DNA from: JBPYCR01 sp051846915
GTDB lineage: Bacteria; Bacillota; Bacilli; Bacillales; Amphibacillaceae
Assembly (NCBI RefSeq): GCF_051846915.1
Contig: NZ_JBPYCR010000004.1
Coordinates: 54,227 to 118,226, forward strand
DNA: 64,000 nucleotides
Reading direction: 5' to 3'
Below the pieces are notes generated by a model. It was given only the letters and a program-made list of their open reading frames with translations, was not told the DNA's origin and ran no database searches. Shown here piece by piece: positions 9,900 to 18,334 of this stretch (position 1 is the first letter of the stretch; the number at the start of each line of letters is the position of its first letter). A program made the translations under genes and the position numbers.

Positions 9900-10875
9900 A
9901 CACCTCCGGAATCAGGCTTCCCAGACGGGATTCTTTTGTGATAAAGTCGCTATATCCGTGTTCGGTAAGATGAATATAACGCTCTGTATCGGATAGATTC
10001 ACATGTCCAACATAGGCTGCAAGAATCGGAACTGCCGTATAAAGATTCATGCCGGATTCCAGCATTCGGTTTAAGCTTGCCGTGCAAAACGAATGACGGA
10101 TATCGTGAATTCTTGGCAGTCTCCCCTGGGGGGTGCGGATTCCTGCTATAGAAAAGATCTTTTTAAACATATACTTCATAGCATCATAGGAATAACCCGT
10201 TCCGGTGTAAGGTGAGATAAATAAATGCTGCTGTGGTTCATTGCGATTCTGGATTCTGGAAAGATACTTTGCAATGGTTGCTGAAAGGCTTTCTGACATC
10301 GGTACATATCTGGACACATTATTTTTAGATTTGTATACAATGAGTAGTTGGTTAGCCATGTCCACATCTTGTATTTTAAGCGAAAGGACTTCCCCGATAC
10401 GCATCCCGGTTCCAATCAAAACACGGATAATGACGGGATAAACCAGACGGTGGGTTTGTGATCTTATCCCTTGCCGAAGCTGGTCGGCAACCCTTGTAAT
10501 GGAACCAAGTTCAGCTTCTGAAAAAATATATGGACGAAATGGTACATATACTTTCTTCATATACTTGCGTGGTATTTCATAGGAAGTGATTCCCAAACTT
10601 CGAAGAAAAGCTGAGAACTGGCGGAAATCTGAAATGCGGAGTCCTCTGGATGCCGGACTTTCCTTTTCCCTTTCACGTAGGATAAATTCTGCCACTTCAC
10701 GACTGATTTCCAAACTGTCGCAAGCAAGGGTAAGCTCTTGATTTAGCGTCTTCAATCTGATTAGTGTGGAACGTGTCACTTTTTCGCCTTTACCGCGTTT
10801 AAACTCGATATATTTTTCAAAATATATCTTGAAAATCCCCTCTTGGAAAGCTCTAAACTCCTTATCATTCAGCAT
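9886..10875 (-). CDS. Second RIT tyrosine recombinase
   Basis: 329 residues, with a phage-integrase catalytic domain in the C-terminal half. Catalytic residues visible: Arg in LIGTGMRIGEVLSL (about 157), HDIRHS (HxxR, about 262), YVGHVNLSDTERYIHL (His and the nucleophile Tyr, about 306). An N-terminal SAM-like core-binding domain precedes it. Its start overlaps the end of the first recombinase by 11 bp, so the trio is probably translated as a coupled unit. It would cut and rejoin the element ends together with the other two proteins. Confidence 0.92.
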   Translation of the reverse strand: MLNDKEFRAFQEGIFKIYFEKYIEFKRGKGEKVTRSTLIRLKTLNQELTLACDSLEISREVAEFILREREKESPASRGLRISDFRQFSAFLRSLGITSYEIPRKYMKKVYVPFRPYIFSEAELGSITRVADQLRQGIRSQTHRLVYPVIIRVLIGTGMRIGEVLSLKIQDVDMANQLLIVYKSKNNVSRYVPMSESLSATIAKYLSRIQNRNEPQQHLFISPYTGTGYSYDAMKYMFKKIFSIAGIRTPQGRLPRIHDIRHSFCTASLNRMLESGMNLYTAVPILAAYVGHVNLSDTERYIHLTEHGYSDFITKESRLGSLIPEVCDEN

Positions 10876-12097
10876 AGGGCATCACCTCCATGGAGGCCTT
10901 TCTTAACTGGGAAATATCGGACCAGATGTATCTGGTGGTTGACTGGGGAGATGTATGTCCAAGAATCGTAGCAATTTCGCTGATCTGAACACCGTCTGAC
11001 ATCATACCAGTTGCCAAGCTGTGTCTCATGGAGTGAAGTCCAGCATGCTTCCGATCTGTATTGATCCCAGCTTTCTTAAAGTAGGTACGGACTTTTTCCG
11101 CGAAGCGGTTATCATCGGCATAAGGCACATGGGGTGGTCTTTGTCTAATAAAAATATGGGCATCCATGGTTTTGGGTCTGGCGTTCTTTATATAGTCTAG
11201 CAGGGCCAGGCATACTTCCTGTATTAAAGGTAGCTCTAAATATCGTTTGGTTTTTTGCTGACTAAGTTTGATACATTGCTTTTTCCAGTCAATGTTTGAA
11301 AGTTGGAGAGTTCTGATATCGGAAGAGCGAAGCCCATACACACTGGCAAGAAGCATCATTAGATATAACATTTTTCCTTGGCCAGAATTTCTATCAACGG
11401 AGTCCAGCACCTTTCGTATTTCTTCGGCTGAATAGGCAGTTTCCAACCGCTCATGTTTGTTCGTGTGAAGGTTTTCGAGAAAGAAATCTGGATTAAATTT
11501 TAGATTCATTCTGATCATTGGGCAGGCAAAATAACTTCTGATGGTGTAGAGAATATTTGTTTTTCCTGTCGATGAGTAGTGTCCGTTAAGAGTTCCGATA
11601 AAATCAACAAACGTTTGGGCATCCAAGTGGTCAATTGAAGAACATCCGCTTTTAAAGATAAAAATTAAAAAGGGTTTCAATCTTCCAATACGGGTTCTTA
11701 TCGTACTACGGCTACATCCTTTCGATACTTGCCACTCATTATAAAGCTGAATATCTTTCTGAAAGGTTTCTGGTATTGAAATAGGGTGATAGATGTACCT
11801 TCTTGCTAAACCGCATCCATTCAAAGTGTCTCTGATAAATAGTACTGCACGCGCCTTACGCTTTTTACATTCGGTTGAAGGTCGCATGTATGAACTTACC
11901 CCCGTGACCCGTTCATAATATTTCGGCACATTATCCACTGGCAGGCAATACGGCTCCTGTTTACAAAATAAAAGGAAGTCTTCAATGATACCACAATAAA
12001 CATATGCCAGTTTGGAATCCGGTAAATCAGTTGTTACCTGTTCTTTCAATTGATCCATCTTTAACTGTAATTCGTTAAATAAAATAAAATCAGCCAT
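10865..12097 (-). CDS. First RIT tyrosine recombinase
   Basis: 410 residues, the largest of the trio. The C-terminal catalytic domain shows Arg in SVYGLRSSDIRTLQLS, a KTKRYLELPL beta-hairpin with Lys, HSMRHSLATGMM (HxxR) and ILGHTSPQSTTRYIW (His and Tyr). The N-terminal 200 residues form an unusual extended DNA-binding part with a Cys-containing YCG...CKQEPYCLP region. The start is preceded by GAGGAGACAATGTAAATGG, giving AGGAGA as ribosome site. All catalytic residues are present, so it is probably active. Confidence 0.92.
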   Translation of the reverse strand: MADFILFNELQLKMDQLKEQVTTDLPDSKLAYVYCGIIEDFLLFCKQEPYCLPVDNVPKYYERVTGVSSYMRPSTECKKRKARAVLFIRDTLNGCGLARRYIYHPISIPETFQKDIQLYNEWQVSKGCSRSTIRTRIGRLKPFLIFIFKSGCSSIDHLDAQTFVDFIGTLNGHYSSTGKTNILYTIRSYFACPMIRMNLKFNPDFFLENLHTNKHERLETAYSAEEIRKVLDSVDRNSGQGKMLYLMMLLASVYGLRSSDIRTLQLSNIDWKKQCIKLSQQKTKRYLELPLIQEVCLALLDYIKNARPKTMDAHIFIRQRPPHVPYADDNRFAEKVRTYFKKAGINTDRKHAGLHSMRHSLATGMMSDGVQISEIATILGHTSPQSTTRYIWSDISQLRKASMEVMPYAE

Positions 12098-12141
12098 TTA
12101 CATTGTCTCCTCTCATTAATGGGCTGATTCTATTATAGTTT

Positions 12142-12257
12142 ATTAATGTAAAGTTGAATGTGGATTCATCGTTGCATCCACAGTATTTAGCTTCATCACT
12201 TTACATTAATTATTCCTTTTCATTAAATTTGTAATGTAAATCTTTACATTACAAATT
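12142..12257 (+). repeat. RIT right terminal region with recombinase-site-like repeats
   Basis: Contains TTAATGTAAAGT at 12143-12154, its complement within the 34-bp terminal repeat (12198-12231), and a further near-perfect palindrome: the 15-bp arm at 12226-12240 and its exact complement at 12243-12257, separated by TC. The outermost palindrome exists only on this side, so the two ends are not equivalent. Confidence 0.75.
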
Positions 12258-12878
12258 ATCTGGAACCAAGGTTTCAGGAACACCTCCATAATGCTCTAAT
12301 GCATGAATATGAGCGATAAGCCAGTTCGCTGATTTCATATCCAAGAATGCTTCTACATAGCTGAATTGACTATAAGGTAAGGTTGCAGTAAAAACATATG
12401 CTGGTATCGCTTCTCCTGTTGAACGATCAATAATTTCTAACGTAGAGCCTGCCCAATCTACTTCCATGGTTTCACCAGGTTTTCTTAGGATAGGCATTGT
12501 CAATTTGTACTTCTTCGCATATTTTCCATAATTCTCGGTAAATGTACGATAAGCATAAGGAATCTTTCCGCCTTCACCTGCCTCTGTTGCATATTCATAA
12601 TGCAATAAGGTCAAAGTTACATTCTTCTTTTGTAATTCCTTATGCACTTTTTCCCAATCAACGGGGAAGTAACCTTTCTCAATAGCTTGTTTCTCTGGAA
12701 AAAGAAACGCTTCTAGCCATGGATTGGTCATGGTGTCGCTCAAGCTTTCCATACCAAGTTTCTTGGCTCGTTGAACGACCTCAGAGACTGTATTTCTCGA
12801 ATGTCCAGTACTAGAACTAATTGTTCTTTGACTGACCTCTTCAAAATACAACTCCAGAATCTTACGACAATTAATCAC
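12252..12878 (-). pseudogene. istA: istA, 5' part (transposase N-terminal portion)
   Basis: About 209 residues. The start is GTG at 12878 because CAGGAGG lies just upstream (12884-12890). It shows the N-terminal helix-turn-helix (QRTISSSTGHSRNTVSEVVQ), the first catalytic Asp in METMEVDWAGS-type context (MEVDWAG) and the second in VPDNL, where the coding sequence is cut. It then runs into the palindrome of the RIT end and stops at 12249. The insertion thus falls directly after the second catalytic Asp. Confidence 0.9.
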
Positions 12879-12959
12879 AAAAAAACCTCCTGTATAATAA
12901 TGTCTTGCTTTCATGCATGCAATTTTTATTATACAGGAGGTCGTTCTTATTTATATTAT

Positions 12960-13044
12960 TGGCTCTCTCATCCGCAAACGGTGGCTCAATCTTCCGCAAT
13001 GACTGGCTCAAAACTCCGCACAAGTGGCTCTATTCATCCGCAAT
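12960..13044 (-). repeat. IS21 right-end binding-site array
   Basis: Four modules TGGCTC-N6-TCCGCA (near 12960, 12982, 13004 and 13025), the inverted counterpart of the left-end array. One module pair, around GTGCGGAGTTTTGAGCCA, is identical in both ends. Confidence 0.8.
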
Positions 13045-13078
13045 ATTCACTTAGTATACAAGAGTTTTTATAGATAAT

Positions 13079-13160
13079 GGTACATTGTTCCGCAAAGGGT
13101 GGTAAAACTATCCGCAATCATTGGTAAAAACAACCACAAGGTCGGTACAAGTTAGATGCA
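13079..13160 (-). repeat. End of a second, different IS21-type element
   Basis: Directly beyond the intact IS21 end are further modules of the same spacing but with another core: TTCCGCAAAGGGTGGTAAAA and ATCCGCAATCATTGGTAAAA, then a weaker third copy ending GTCGGTAC. The rest of that element is absent. It abuts the aminotransferase stump at about 13161, so it was probably the insertion that first broke that gene. Confidence 0.5.
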
Positions 13161-13164
13161 ATAA

Positions 13165-13344
13165 TCACTTGGTCTGCTAGTATATTACGTAGGTATTCAT
13201 GGCAACGTAATTGAAATTACTCCACCTTTAATCATTAGTAAAGAAGAAATTGATCAGGCGATTGATATTTTTGGTCAATCTCTGACAGATGTAAACCGAG
13301 GTAATGTAAATATGGATAAAGTAAAACAATACGCTGGTTGGTAA
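13165..13344 (+). pseudogene. Stump of a class III aminotransferase (C-terminal about 59 residues)
   Basis: The frame reads SLGLLVYYVGIHGNVIEI then TPPLIISKEEIDQAIDIF and ends VKQYAGW-stop. This is the conserved C-terminal end of GABA-type aminotransferases, where GN.IR..PPL.I..E..D.A is the usual pattern. No start and no upstream part exist; the frame is closed at 13162 where the IS21-type end begins. A good terminator follows. It is not a piece of the aminotransferase at 5241, whose C-terminus differs. Confidence 0.75.
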
Positions 13345-13364
13345 TTTACATCACCTTTTCAGAT

Positions 13365-13400
13365 AAGGTCCCTTAGTGTTTTTCAGGGACCTTATTTTCA
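13365..13400 (+). terminator. Rho-independent terminator after the aminotransferase stump
   Basis: AAGGTCCCT at 13365-13373 pairs perfectly with AGGGACCTT at 13385-13393 and is followed by ATTTTC. It presumably belonged to the gene now reduced to a stump. The 250 bp from here to ilvD show no T-box or other recognisable leader. Confidence 0.85.
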
Positions 13401-13649
13401 TTGCATTCATAGCATTTAATAAAGTAGATAGTTTGGCCGTGATTAATAGTACTTGTTTGAAAGATTTGAGGATTCACTTCAAATATATTGAATCAATGCA
13501 TCACAGGTATCTCAGGTAAACAAAGATACACCGTGTGTAATGTTCATTTATTTCTTATAGTTAGGGAGAATGCCGTTAACTTTATCTGAAAATCATTGAA
13601 CTTTTTGGACAAGAGCAATATAATTATTGATAGAGAGGTGAGGTGCTAA

Positions 13650-15353
13650 ATGACAAAAGATTCTAAAGATTTACGAATTAATAGTAAAGTTTTTGATGGC
13701 GTTGTAAGGTCACCCAATAGGGCGATGCTACGTGCAGTTGGGTTTACCGATGAAGATTTTAAAAAACCGATGATAGGAATTGCCAGTACGTGGAGTGAAG
13801 TGACACCATGTAATATACATATAAAAGATTTAGCGGAAAGCGCTAAAACGGGGGCAAGAGATGCTGGCGGTGCCCCGATGATTTTTAATACGATTACTGT
13901 ATCCGATGGTATTTCCATGGGAACGGACGGGATGCGCTATTCCCTTCCAAGTCGCGATTTGATTGCCGATTCCATCGAAACGGTTGTCGGCGCTGAAAGT
14001 TTGGATGCACTTGTAACTATTGGTGGCTGTGATAAAAATATGCCCGGTTGCATGATTGCCATTTCCAACGCAGAAGTTCCAGCGGTATTCGTTTATGGCG
14101 GAACAATCAGACCCGGAAAATTGGATGGAAAAGATATTGACCTTGTTTCCGTATTTGAAGGTGTCGGACAATACAATAATGGCGATATCGATAAAGAACA
14201 GTTAAGAAGAGTTGAGTGTCAGGCTTGCCCGGGTGCCGGATCGTGCGGTGGAATGTATACAGCGAATACGATGGCATCTGCAATAGAAGCAATGGGAATG
14301 AGTTTACCTGGTAATGCTGCAAAGCCGGCTACTTCCGAAGAAAAAATGGAGGAATGTGCTGAAGCGGGTAAAGTGGCTTATCAATTACTGGAAAAAGGCA
14401 TTTATCCGAAAGACATCATGACTAAAGAAGCTTTTGAAAATGCGATTACGGTGGTCATGGCACTTGGTGGATCAACGAATGCGATTCTTCACTTATTATC
14501 AATTGCCCACGCGATTGATGTAGACTTAACGATCGACGACTTTAATGAAATTCAGAAAAAAGTTCCGCACATTGCTGACTTAAAACCGAGCGGACAGTAT
14601 GTCATGGAAGACTTATATAAAGTAGGCGGGGTCCAAGCTGTTATGAAACTACTCCATGAAAATGGCTATTTACATGGTGACTGCTTAACGGTTACAGGTA
14701 AAACATTGGCGGAAAATTTAAAAGATGCTCCAGACTTAGCCGAAGGCCAGAAAGTAATTACACCGCTTGATCAGCCGAAGCGGACGGACGGCCCATTAAT
14801 TGTTTTAAAAGGAAATTTGGCGCCTAGAGGAGCTGTTGCAAAAGTATCTGGTGTGAAAGTGAAAAGACATACAGGTGTTGCTCGAGTGTACAATACGGAA
14901 GCAGAAGCAACTGAAGCAGTGATGAATAACGAGATCAATGCAGGAGATGTACTCGTCATCCGCCATGTTGGTCCAAAAGGTGGACCAGGGATGCCTGAAA
15001 TGCTATCCATTTCATCCATTCTTGTCGGTAAAGGGCTTGGCGAGAAAGTTGCATTGCTTACAGATGGCCGTTTTTCCGGTGGAACACATGGACTTGTTGT
15101 CGGACATATCGCACCGGAAGCGCAAGTTGGTGGACCGATTGCACATCTTGAAGAAGGTGACAAAATAACGATTGATTCCGAAGAGCAGGTTATTACAATG
15201 GATGTTTCTGACGAGGAATTGGAAAAGCGTCGCAGCAATTGGGAAGCACCTGCACTTTATACAAAAGGAGTTCTTGGAAAATATGCGCACAATGTTACTT
15301 GTTCTTCACGTGGAGCAGTAACAGATTACTATAAGCGAGAAGAAACAGAATAA
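13650..15353 (+). CDS. ilvD: Dihydroxy-acid dehydratase IlvD
   Basis: 567 residues, full length. It dehydrates 2,3-dihydroxy-3-methylvalerate and -isovalerate to 2-oxo acids in isoleucine and valine synthesis. Iron-sulfur ligands are visible in GGCDKNMPGCM (about residue 128) and CQACPGAGSCGGMYTANTM (about 195), and the C-terminal TDGRFSGGTHGLVVGHIAPEA region is conserved. RBS GAGAGGTGAGG. It stands alone here, not in an ilv-leu operon, and is bounded by terminators on both sides. Confidence 0.97.
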   Translation: MTKDSKDLRINSKVFDGVVRSPNRAMLRAVGFTDEDFKKPMIGIASTWSEVTPCNIHIKDLAESAKTGARDAGGAPMIFNTITVSDGISMGTDGMRYSLPSRDLIADSIETVVGAESLDALVTIGGCDKNMPGCMIAISNAEVPAVFVYGGTIRPGKLDGKDIDLVSVFEGVGQYNNGDIDKEQLRRVECQACPGAGSCGGMYTANTMASAIEAMGMSLPGNAAKPATSEEKMEECAEAGKVAYQLLEKGIYPKDIMTKEAFENAITVVMALGGSTNAILHLLSIAHAIDVDLTIDDFNEIQKKVPHIADLKPSGQYVMEDLYKVGGVQAVMKLLHENGYLHGDCLTVTGKTLAENLKDAPDLAEGQKVITPLDQPKRTDGPLIVLKGNLAPRGAVAKVSGVKVKRHTGVARVYNTEAEATEAVMNNEINAGDVLVIRHVGPKGGPGMPEMLSISSILVGKGLGEKVALLTDGRFSGGTHGLVVGHIAPEAQVGGPIAHLEEGDKITIDSEEQVITMDVSDEELEKRRSNWEAPALYTKGVLGKYAHNVTCSSRGAVTDYYKREETE

Positions 15354-15392
15354 GTGAAATAACGAGGCTGGGACAAAACTCAGCTAATTAAG

Positions 15393-15425
15393 AAAAGGAA
15401 TTCAGTTTCGCACTGGATTCCTTTT
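15393..15425 (+). terminator. Strong terminator after ilvD
   Basis: A 14-bp stem (AAAAGGAATTCAGT at 15393-15406 with ACTGGATTCCTTTT at 15412-15425, one G-T pair) with a 5-nt loop. The symmetrical A/T flanks would let it serve the opposing cation-efflux gene as well. Confidence 0.88.
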
Positions 15426-15487
15426 AAATTTATCCGTTTTTATTTACAGTAGTCTTGTTAATTATTAAATTCATTGCGAGCATCGTT

Positions 15488-16372
15488 TTAGTACGGATTA
15501 ATATGGACAAGCACATCTTCTATTTCTTTATGTTTTTCCATTAATGTCGTTTTTACGTTTTTAGCAATTTCATGTCCTTGTTCGACGGTTATTTTCCGGT
15601 CAACGCTAACTTTAATATCAATAATGGCATAGCTTCCATGTGTTCGTACATGAATCTGATCTATTTCTTCAACACCATCTATAGAAAGCACCGTGTCTAT
15701 GTACATTTTTGAATCATCTTCATCAAGTACTTTTTCCATGATAACTAAAGATGATTCCTTGGCGAGGGAATACCCGACTTTTATGACGATTAAAGACACT
15801 ATTATACCGGCAACTGCATCACCATAGACTAACACCGTAATATGGAACATTTCCCCTAGGATCGCACTGCCAATCCCTAGCAAAGCTGCCCCAGAAGATA
15901 ATGAATCGGAACGATGGTGCCATGCTTCACTAATGAGAGCTGTACTGCTATATTTTTTGCCAAGTTTGTATTTATATTGGAACAACGCTTCCTTGACTAT
16001 AATAGAAATAATAATAATAACGAGTGCAATTTTCCCGGGTGCTTGTGGTGCTTCTCCGAAAAACACTTTTATGGAGGATATACTGATCTCCACTCCAACG
16101 ACAATTAATAATAATGCGACAATAATCGATGCGATGTTTTCTGCTTTGCCGTGGCCATATGGATGTTCTTCATCCGGAGGCTTGTTCGCTATTTTTACCG
16201 CAAATAAGACAACGACGGAACCGACAATATCGGATGCAGAATGTAACGCATCTGCTAAAAGTGCCTTACTCCCGGAAAGAAAACCACCGACTCCTTTTAA
16301 TAGAGCGAGCAGCCCATTGACAATAATGCCAACCCAGGTTGCTACGATAATTGATTTTGTGTTTTCTTTCAT
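15488..16372 (-). CDS. Cation diffusion facilitator family metal efflux protein
   Basis: 294 residues from the ATG at 16372, preferred over an ATG 18 bp upstream because GGTGGTGAA sits at the right distance. Six membrane helices, with the metal-site pairs in helix 2 (LLADALHSASDIVG) and helix 5 (EAWHHRSDSLSS), then a cytoplasmic ferredoxin-like C-terminal domain with IHVRTHG and a final HINPY. The histidine-rich EEHPYGHGKAEN loop follows helix 2-3. Exports divalent metal (Zn, Mn, Fe or Co) against protons; the metal cannot be told here. Confidence 0.93.
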   Translation of the reverse strand: MKENTKSIIVATWVGIIVNGLLALLKGVGGFLSGSKALLADALHSASDIVGSVVVLFAVKIANKPPDEEHPYGHGKAENIASIIVALLLIVVGVEISISSIKVFFGEAPQAPGKIALVIIIISIIVKEALFQYKYKLGKKYSSTALISEAWHHRSDSLSSGAALLGIGSAILGEMFHITVLVYGDAVAGIIVSLIVIKVGYSLAKESSLVIMEKVLDEDDSKMYIDTVLSIDGVEEIDQIHVRTHGSYAIIDIKVSVDRKITVEQGHEIAKNVKTTLMEKHKEIEDVLVHINPY

Positions 16373-16514
16373 TTCTTCACCACCATACATGATACTTTAT
16401 AGCTTACCAGTTAGGAACTGGGTGGGTCTACAGCAACGTTATTAGCTGTAATAAACTTACTGCATAGTACGAAAAAAAGTTTCCTTTGTCCAAAACACAT
16501 TATAGATGTTGTTC

Positions 16515-16554
16515 AAAAAGCCGGGTGTACCGCTATTATTTTCTGAGGCTTTTT
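16515..16554 (-). terminator. Possible weak hairpin between CDF and FAH genes
   Basis: AAAAAGCC at 16515-16522 pairs with GGCTTTTT at 16547-16554 across a long loop. A T-rich tail exists in both directions. It sits between divergent genes, so its use is unclear. Confidence 0.3.
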
Positions 16555-16694
16555 ATCTCTTCTGTTGTTATCCACCATTCTATCATTGCAGACTTTTGCG
16601 GATAATATACAATGTGGTGGCTTTAGTGAAACAATCTGTAAAAATGTGTTAAACTTAAAGGAGTTAGAACAATTGCGGGGAGGCACAATTACAT

Positions 16695-17594
16695 ATGAAA
16701 TTAGTTACGTTTTTAAGAAAAGGAAAACAGACGCTAGGCGTAAAGGTAGAAGAAGGAATCATTGATCTAGAGGCAGCGTTGCTGAATAAAACGACACAAG
16801 AAAATATCCCAACCGACATCATGCAATTTATTGAAAGTAGCGCCCAATCGTTGCCGGCATTGGAACAGTTTATCTCTGAGCTTGGTGTAAACGAACGGGA
16901 AAATGTGACTTTAAGTGAACAAGCTATCGATTGGGAGCCATGTGTAACACAACCGAGTAAAATTATTTGTGTTGGTTTAAACTATAAAAAACATGCCGAT
17001 GAAGTGAACACACCCTATCCGGAAGTGCCGGTCCTTTTTAATAAGTTTCCAAACGCATTAACAGGACATAGACACGAAGTTATGATTCCGCCTGTAACGA
17101 AAAGAGTCGATTATGAAGTGGAGCTTGGGATCGTTATCGGAAAAACGGCCAAAAACGTATCTGAGGATGAAGCACTTGATTATGTTTTTGGTTATTGTTC
17201 GTCAAATGATGTGTCGGCCCGAGACTTGCAAAAGAAAACACCCCAGTGGATGCTTGGAAAAACGAGTGATGGGTTTGCACCAGTTGGCCCATACCTTGTG
17301 ACAAAGGATGAGGTGGGTGACCCGAATAAACTTACATTGAAATCAACTGTTAACGGGGAAGTTCGTCAACATTCCAACACGTCAGATATGGTTTTTTCGT
17401 GTGAAGAAATTATAAGCTATATCTCCAAACATATGACGTTAGTCCCCGGTGATTTAATTTTAACGGGAACACCTGAAGGCGTCATTATTGGACTACCGAA
17501 AGAAAAAAGAGTGTATTTGCGTGATGGTGATGAAGTGACTGTAGAAGTTGAGAACCTGGGAGCCTTAACAAACACTTTCAGAGAAGAAGCTTAA
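16695..17594 (+). CDS. Fumarylacetoacetate hydrolase (FAH) family protein
   Basis: 299 residues with RBS GGGGAGG. The catalytic domain begins near residue 85 (IICVGLNYKKHADE) and has the metal-binding acidic residues in VDYEVELGIVIGK (about 138-142) and the SNDVSARDLQ motif, followed by ILTGTPEGV. Family members cleave or isomerise beta-dicarbonyl acids (acylpyruvases, HpcE isomerase/decarboxylase, oxaloacetate tautomerase/decarboxylase). No neighbouring aromatic pathway genes narrow this down, and a housekeeping oxaloacetate-related role is possible. Confidence 0.92.
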   Translation: MKLVTFLRKGKQTLGVKVEEGIIDLEAALLNKTTQENIPTDIMQFIESSAQSLPALEQFISELGVNERENVTLSEQAIDWEPCVTQPSKIICVGLNYKKHADEVNTPYPEVPVLFNKFPNALTGHRHEVMIPPVTKRVDYEVELGIVIGKTAKNVSEDEALDYVFGYCSSNDVSARDLQKKTPQWMLGKTSDGFAPVGPYLVTKDEVGDPNKLTLKSTVNGEVRQHSNTSDMVFSCEEIISYISKHMTLVPGDLILTGTPEGVIIGLPKEKRVYLRDGDEVTVEVENLGALTNTFREEA

Positions 17595-17689
17595 ATAGGT
17601 TGCTCAAAAAGGCGCCAAATTATTAGCGGTGAATCTCTTCGTTGGCTTGTTTCTAATTCGGTTTGAACACACGCTTAAAGGAGATTTTC

Positions 17690-17920
17690 ATGAAAGCAAA
17701 CTTTAACCTAACAAAAGAACAAAAAGATGAAATGGTTGGACATATCCAGCACTACTTTGAAATGGAACTTGATAAACAAATTGGAAACCTTACTGCAATG
17801 ATGATCCTTGATTTTATCACCGAAAAATTCGGTCCAACCTTTTACAATTTAGGTGTAGAGGATAGTCACTCCTACATGACGGAAAAAATTGATGATATTT
17901 TTGAAATTCAAAAGGGGTAA
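17690..17920 (+). CDS. DUF2164 family small protein
   Basis: 76 residues from the ATG at 17690, chosen for the AAAGGAG eight bases before it; an upstream in-frame ATG at 17663 lacks a ribosome site. Pattern LTKEQKDEMVGHIQHYFEMELDKQIGN.. DFITEKFGPTFYNLGV matches DUF2164, a cytosolic helical family of unknown function. It is followed at 39 bp by ywbE and may be co-transcribed with it. Confidence 0.85.
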   Translation: MKANFNLTKEQKDEMVGHIQHYFEMELDKQIGNLTAMMILDFITEKFGPTFYNLGVEDSHSYMTEKIDDIFEIQKG

Positions 17921-17959
17921 GGAAAATAAAAAATCAGGTAATTGGGGAGACTATAGAAG

Positions 17960-18157
17960 ATGGACGTAGATGGTCGCTATAAAGATAACATTTATACAGG
18001 ACTAGAAGTGAAGGTTATTCTTAAAAAAGATCAACGAACAGGTAGAACGACAATTGGTGTTGTAAAGGATATTCTCACAAAATCTTCATTTCATACACAC
18101 GGTATAAAAGTTCGATTAGAAGATGGTCAAGTTGGTAGAGTCTGTCCAAAAGTTTGA
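17960..18157 (+). CDS. ywbE: YwbE family protein (DUF2196)
   Basis: 65 residues. The core IYTGLEVKVILKKDQRTG, GVVKDILTKSSFHTHGIK and VRLEDGQVGRV is the YwbE signature, a small SH3-like or OB-like beta protein of unknown role, widespread in Bacillaceae. RBS GGGGAG. Ends 53 bp before the target duplication of an insertion sequence. Confidence 0.9.
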   Translation: MDVDGRYKDNIYTGLEVKVILKKDQRTGRTTIGVVKDILTKSSFHTHGIKVRLEDGQVGRVCPKV

Positions 18158-18272
18158 ACAAAATTTGACATTTGAAGACCATTTATTCTGTTTTAGCAAC
18201 AAGAGCCCCTCAGCTCTGAGGAGTAAAAATTCTTCGGGATAATTCTACAAAATATCCATCCTTAGTATTACA

Positions 18273-18308
18273 TTAATGGTATAATATAACTATGACTAAT
18301 ACCATTAA
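18273..18308 (+). promoter_or_regulatory. Inverted repeat and -10-like box upstream of the transposase
   Basis: TTAATGGTAT at 18273-18282 pairs with ATACCATTAA at 18299-18308, around a TATAAT at 18280-18285. Could be a promoter flanked by a self-regulatory site; no good -35 was seen. Confidence 0.35.
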
Positions 18309-18334
18309 ATCAATGATCTAAGGAGGATATACAA

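Larger units (their letters stand above)
8800..12257 (-). mobile_element. Recombinase-in-trio (RIT) element inserted in istA
   Basis: A 3.4-kb unit with three consecutive, overlapping tyrosine recombinase genes on one strand and a perfect 34-bp inverted repeat at its two ends (8800-8833 and 12198-12231). CAAATT occurs at both junctions (8800-8805 and 12252-12257), and istA is continuous if one copy is removed with the insert. Three-recombinase cassettes with inverted ends and no other cargo are the known RIT elements. The label rests on gene order, lengths of about 410/329/335 residues and end structure. Confidence 0.85.
6781..13049 (-). mobile_element. IS21-family element, istA interrupted by a recombinase cassette
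   Basis: Boundaries set by matching inverted ends: TGAGTATTGCGGA at 6781 and TCCGCAATATTCA ending at 13049, with TG...CA termini as in IS21. Each end carries four spaced copies of a TGCGGA-N6-GAGCCA module, the multiple transposase-binding sites usual for this family. Genes run right to left: istA, istB and a 66-codon extra gene. Without the inner cassette (8800-12257) the element would be about 2.8 kb. No target duplication could be found outside the ends, so flanking DNA may have been rearranged. Confidence 0.85.

Noticed and set aside
13394..13649. T-box or other leader before ilvD
   Set aside because: No T-box core word (AGGGTGG.ACCGCG type), specifier loop or attenuator was visible in the 250 bp.
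14771..15238. Long minus-strand frames inside ilvD
   Set aside because: Shadow frames of a high-confidence gene; no ribosome sites.
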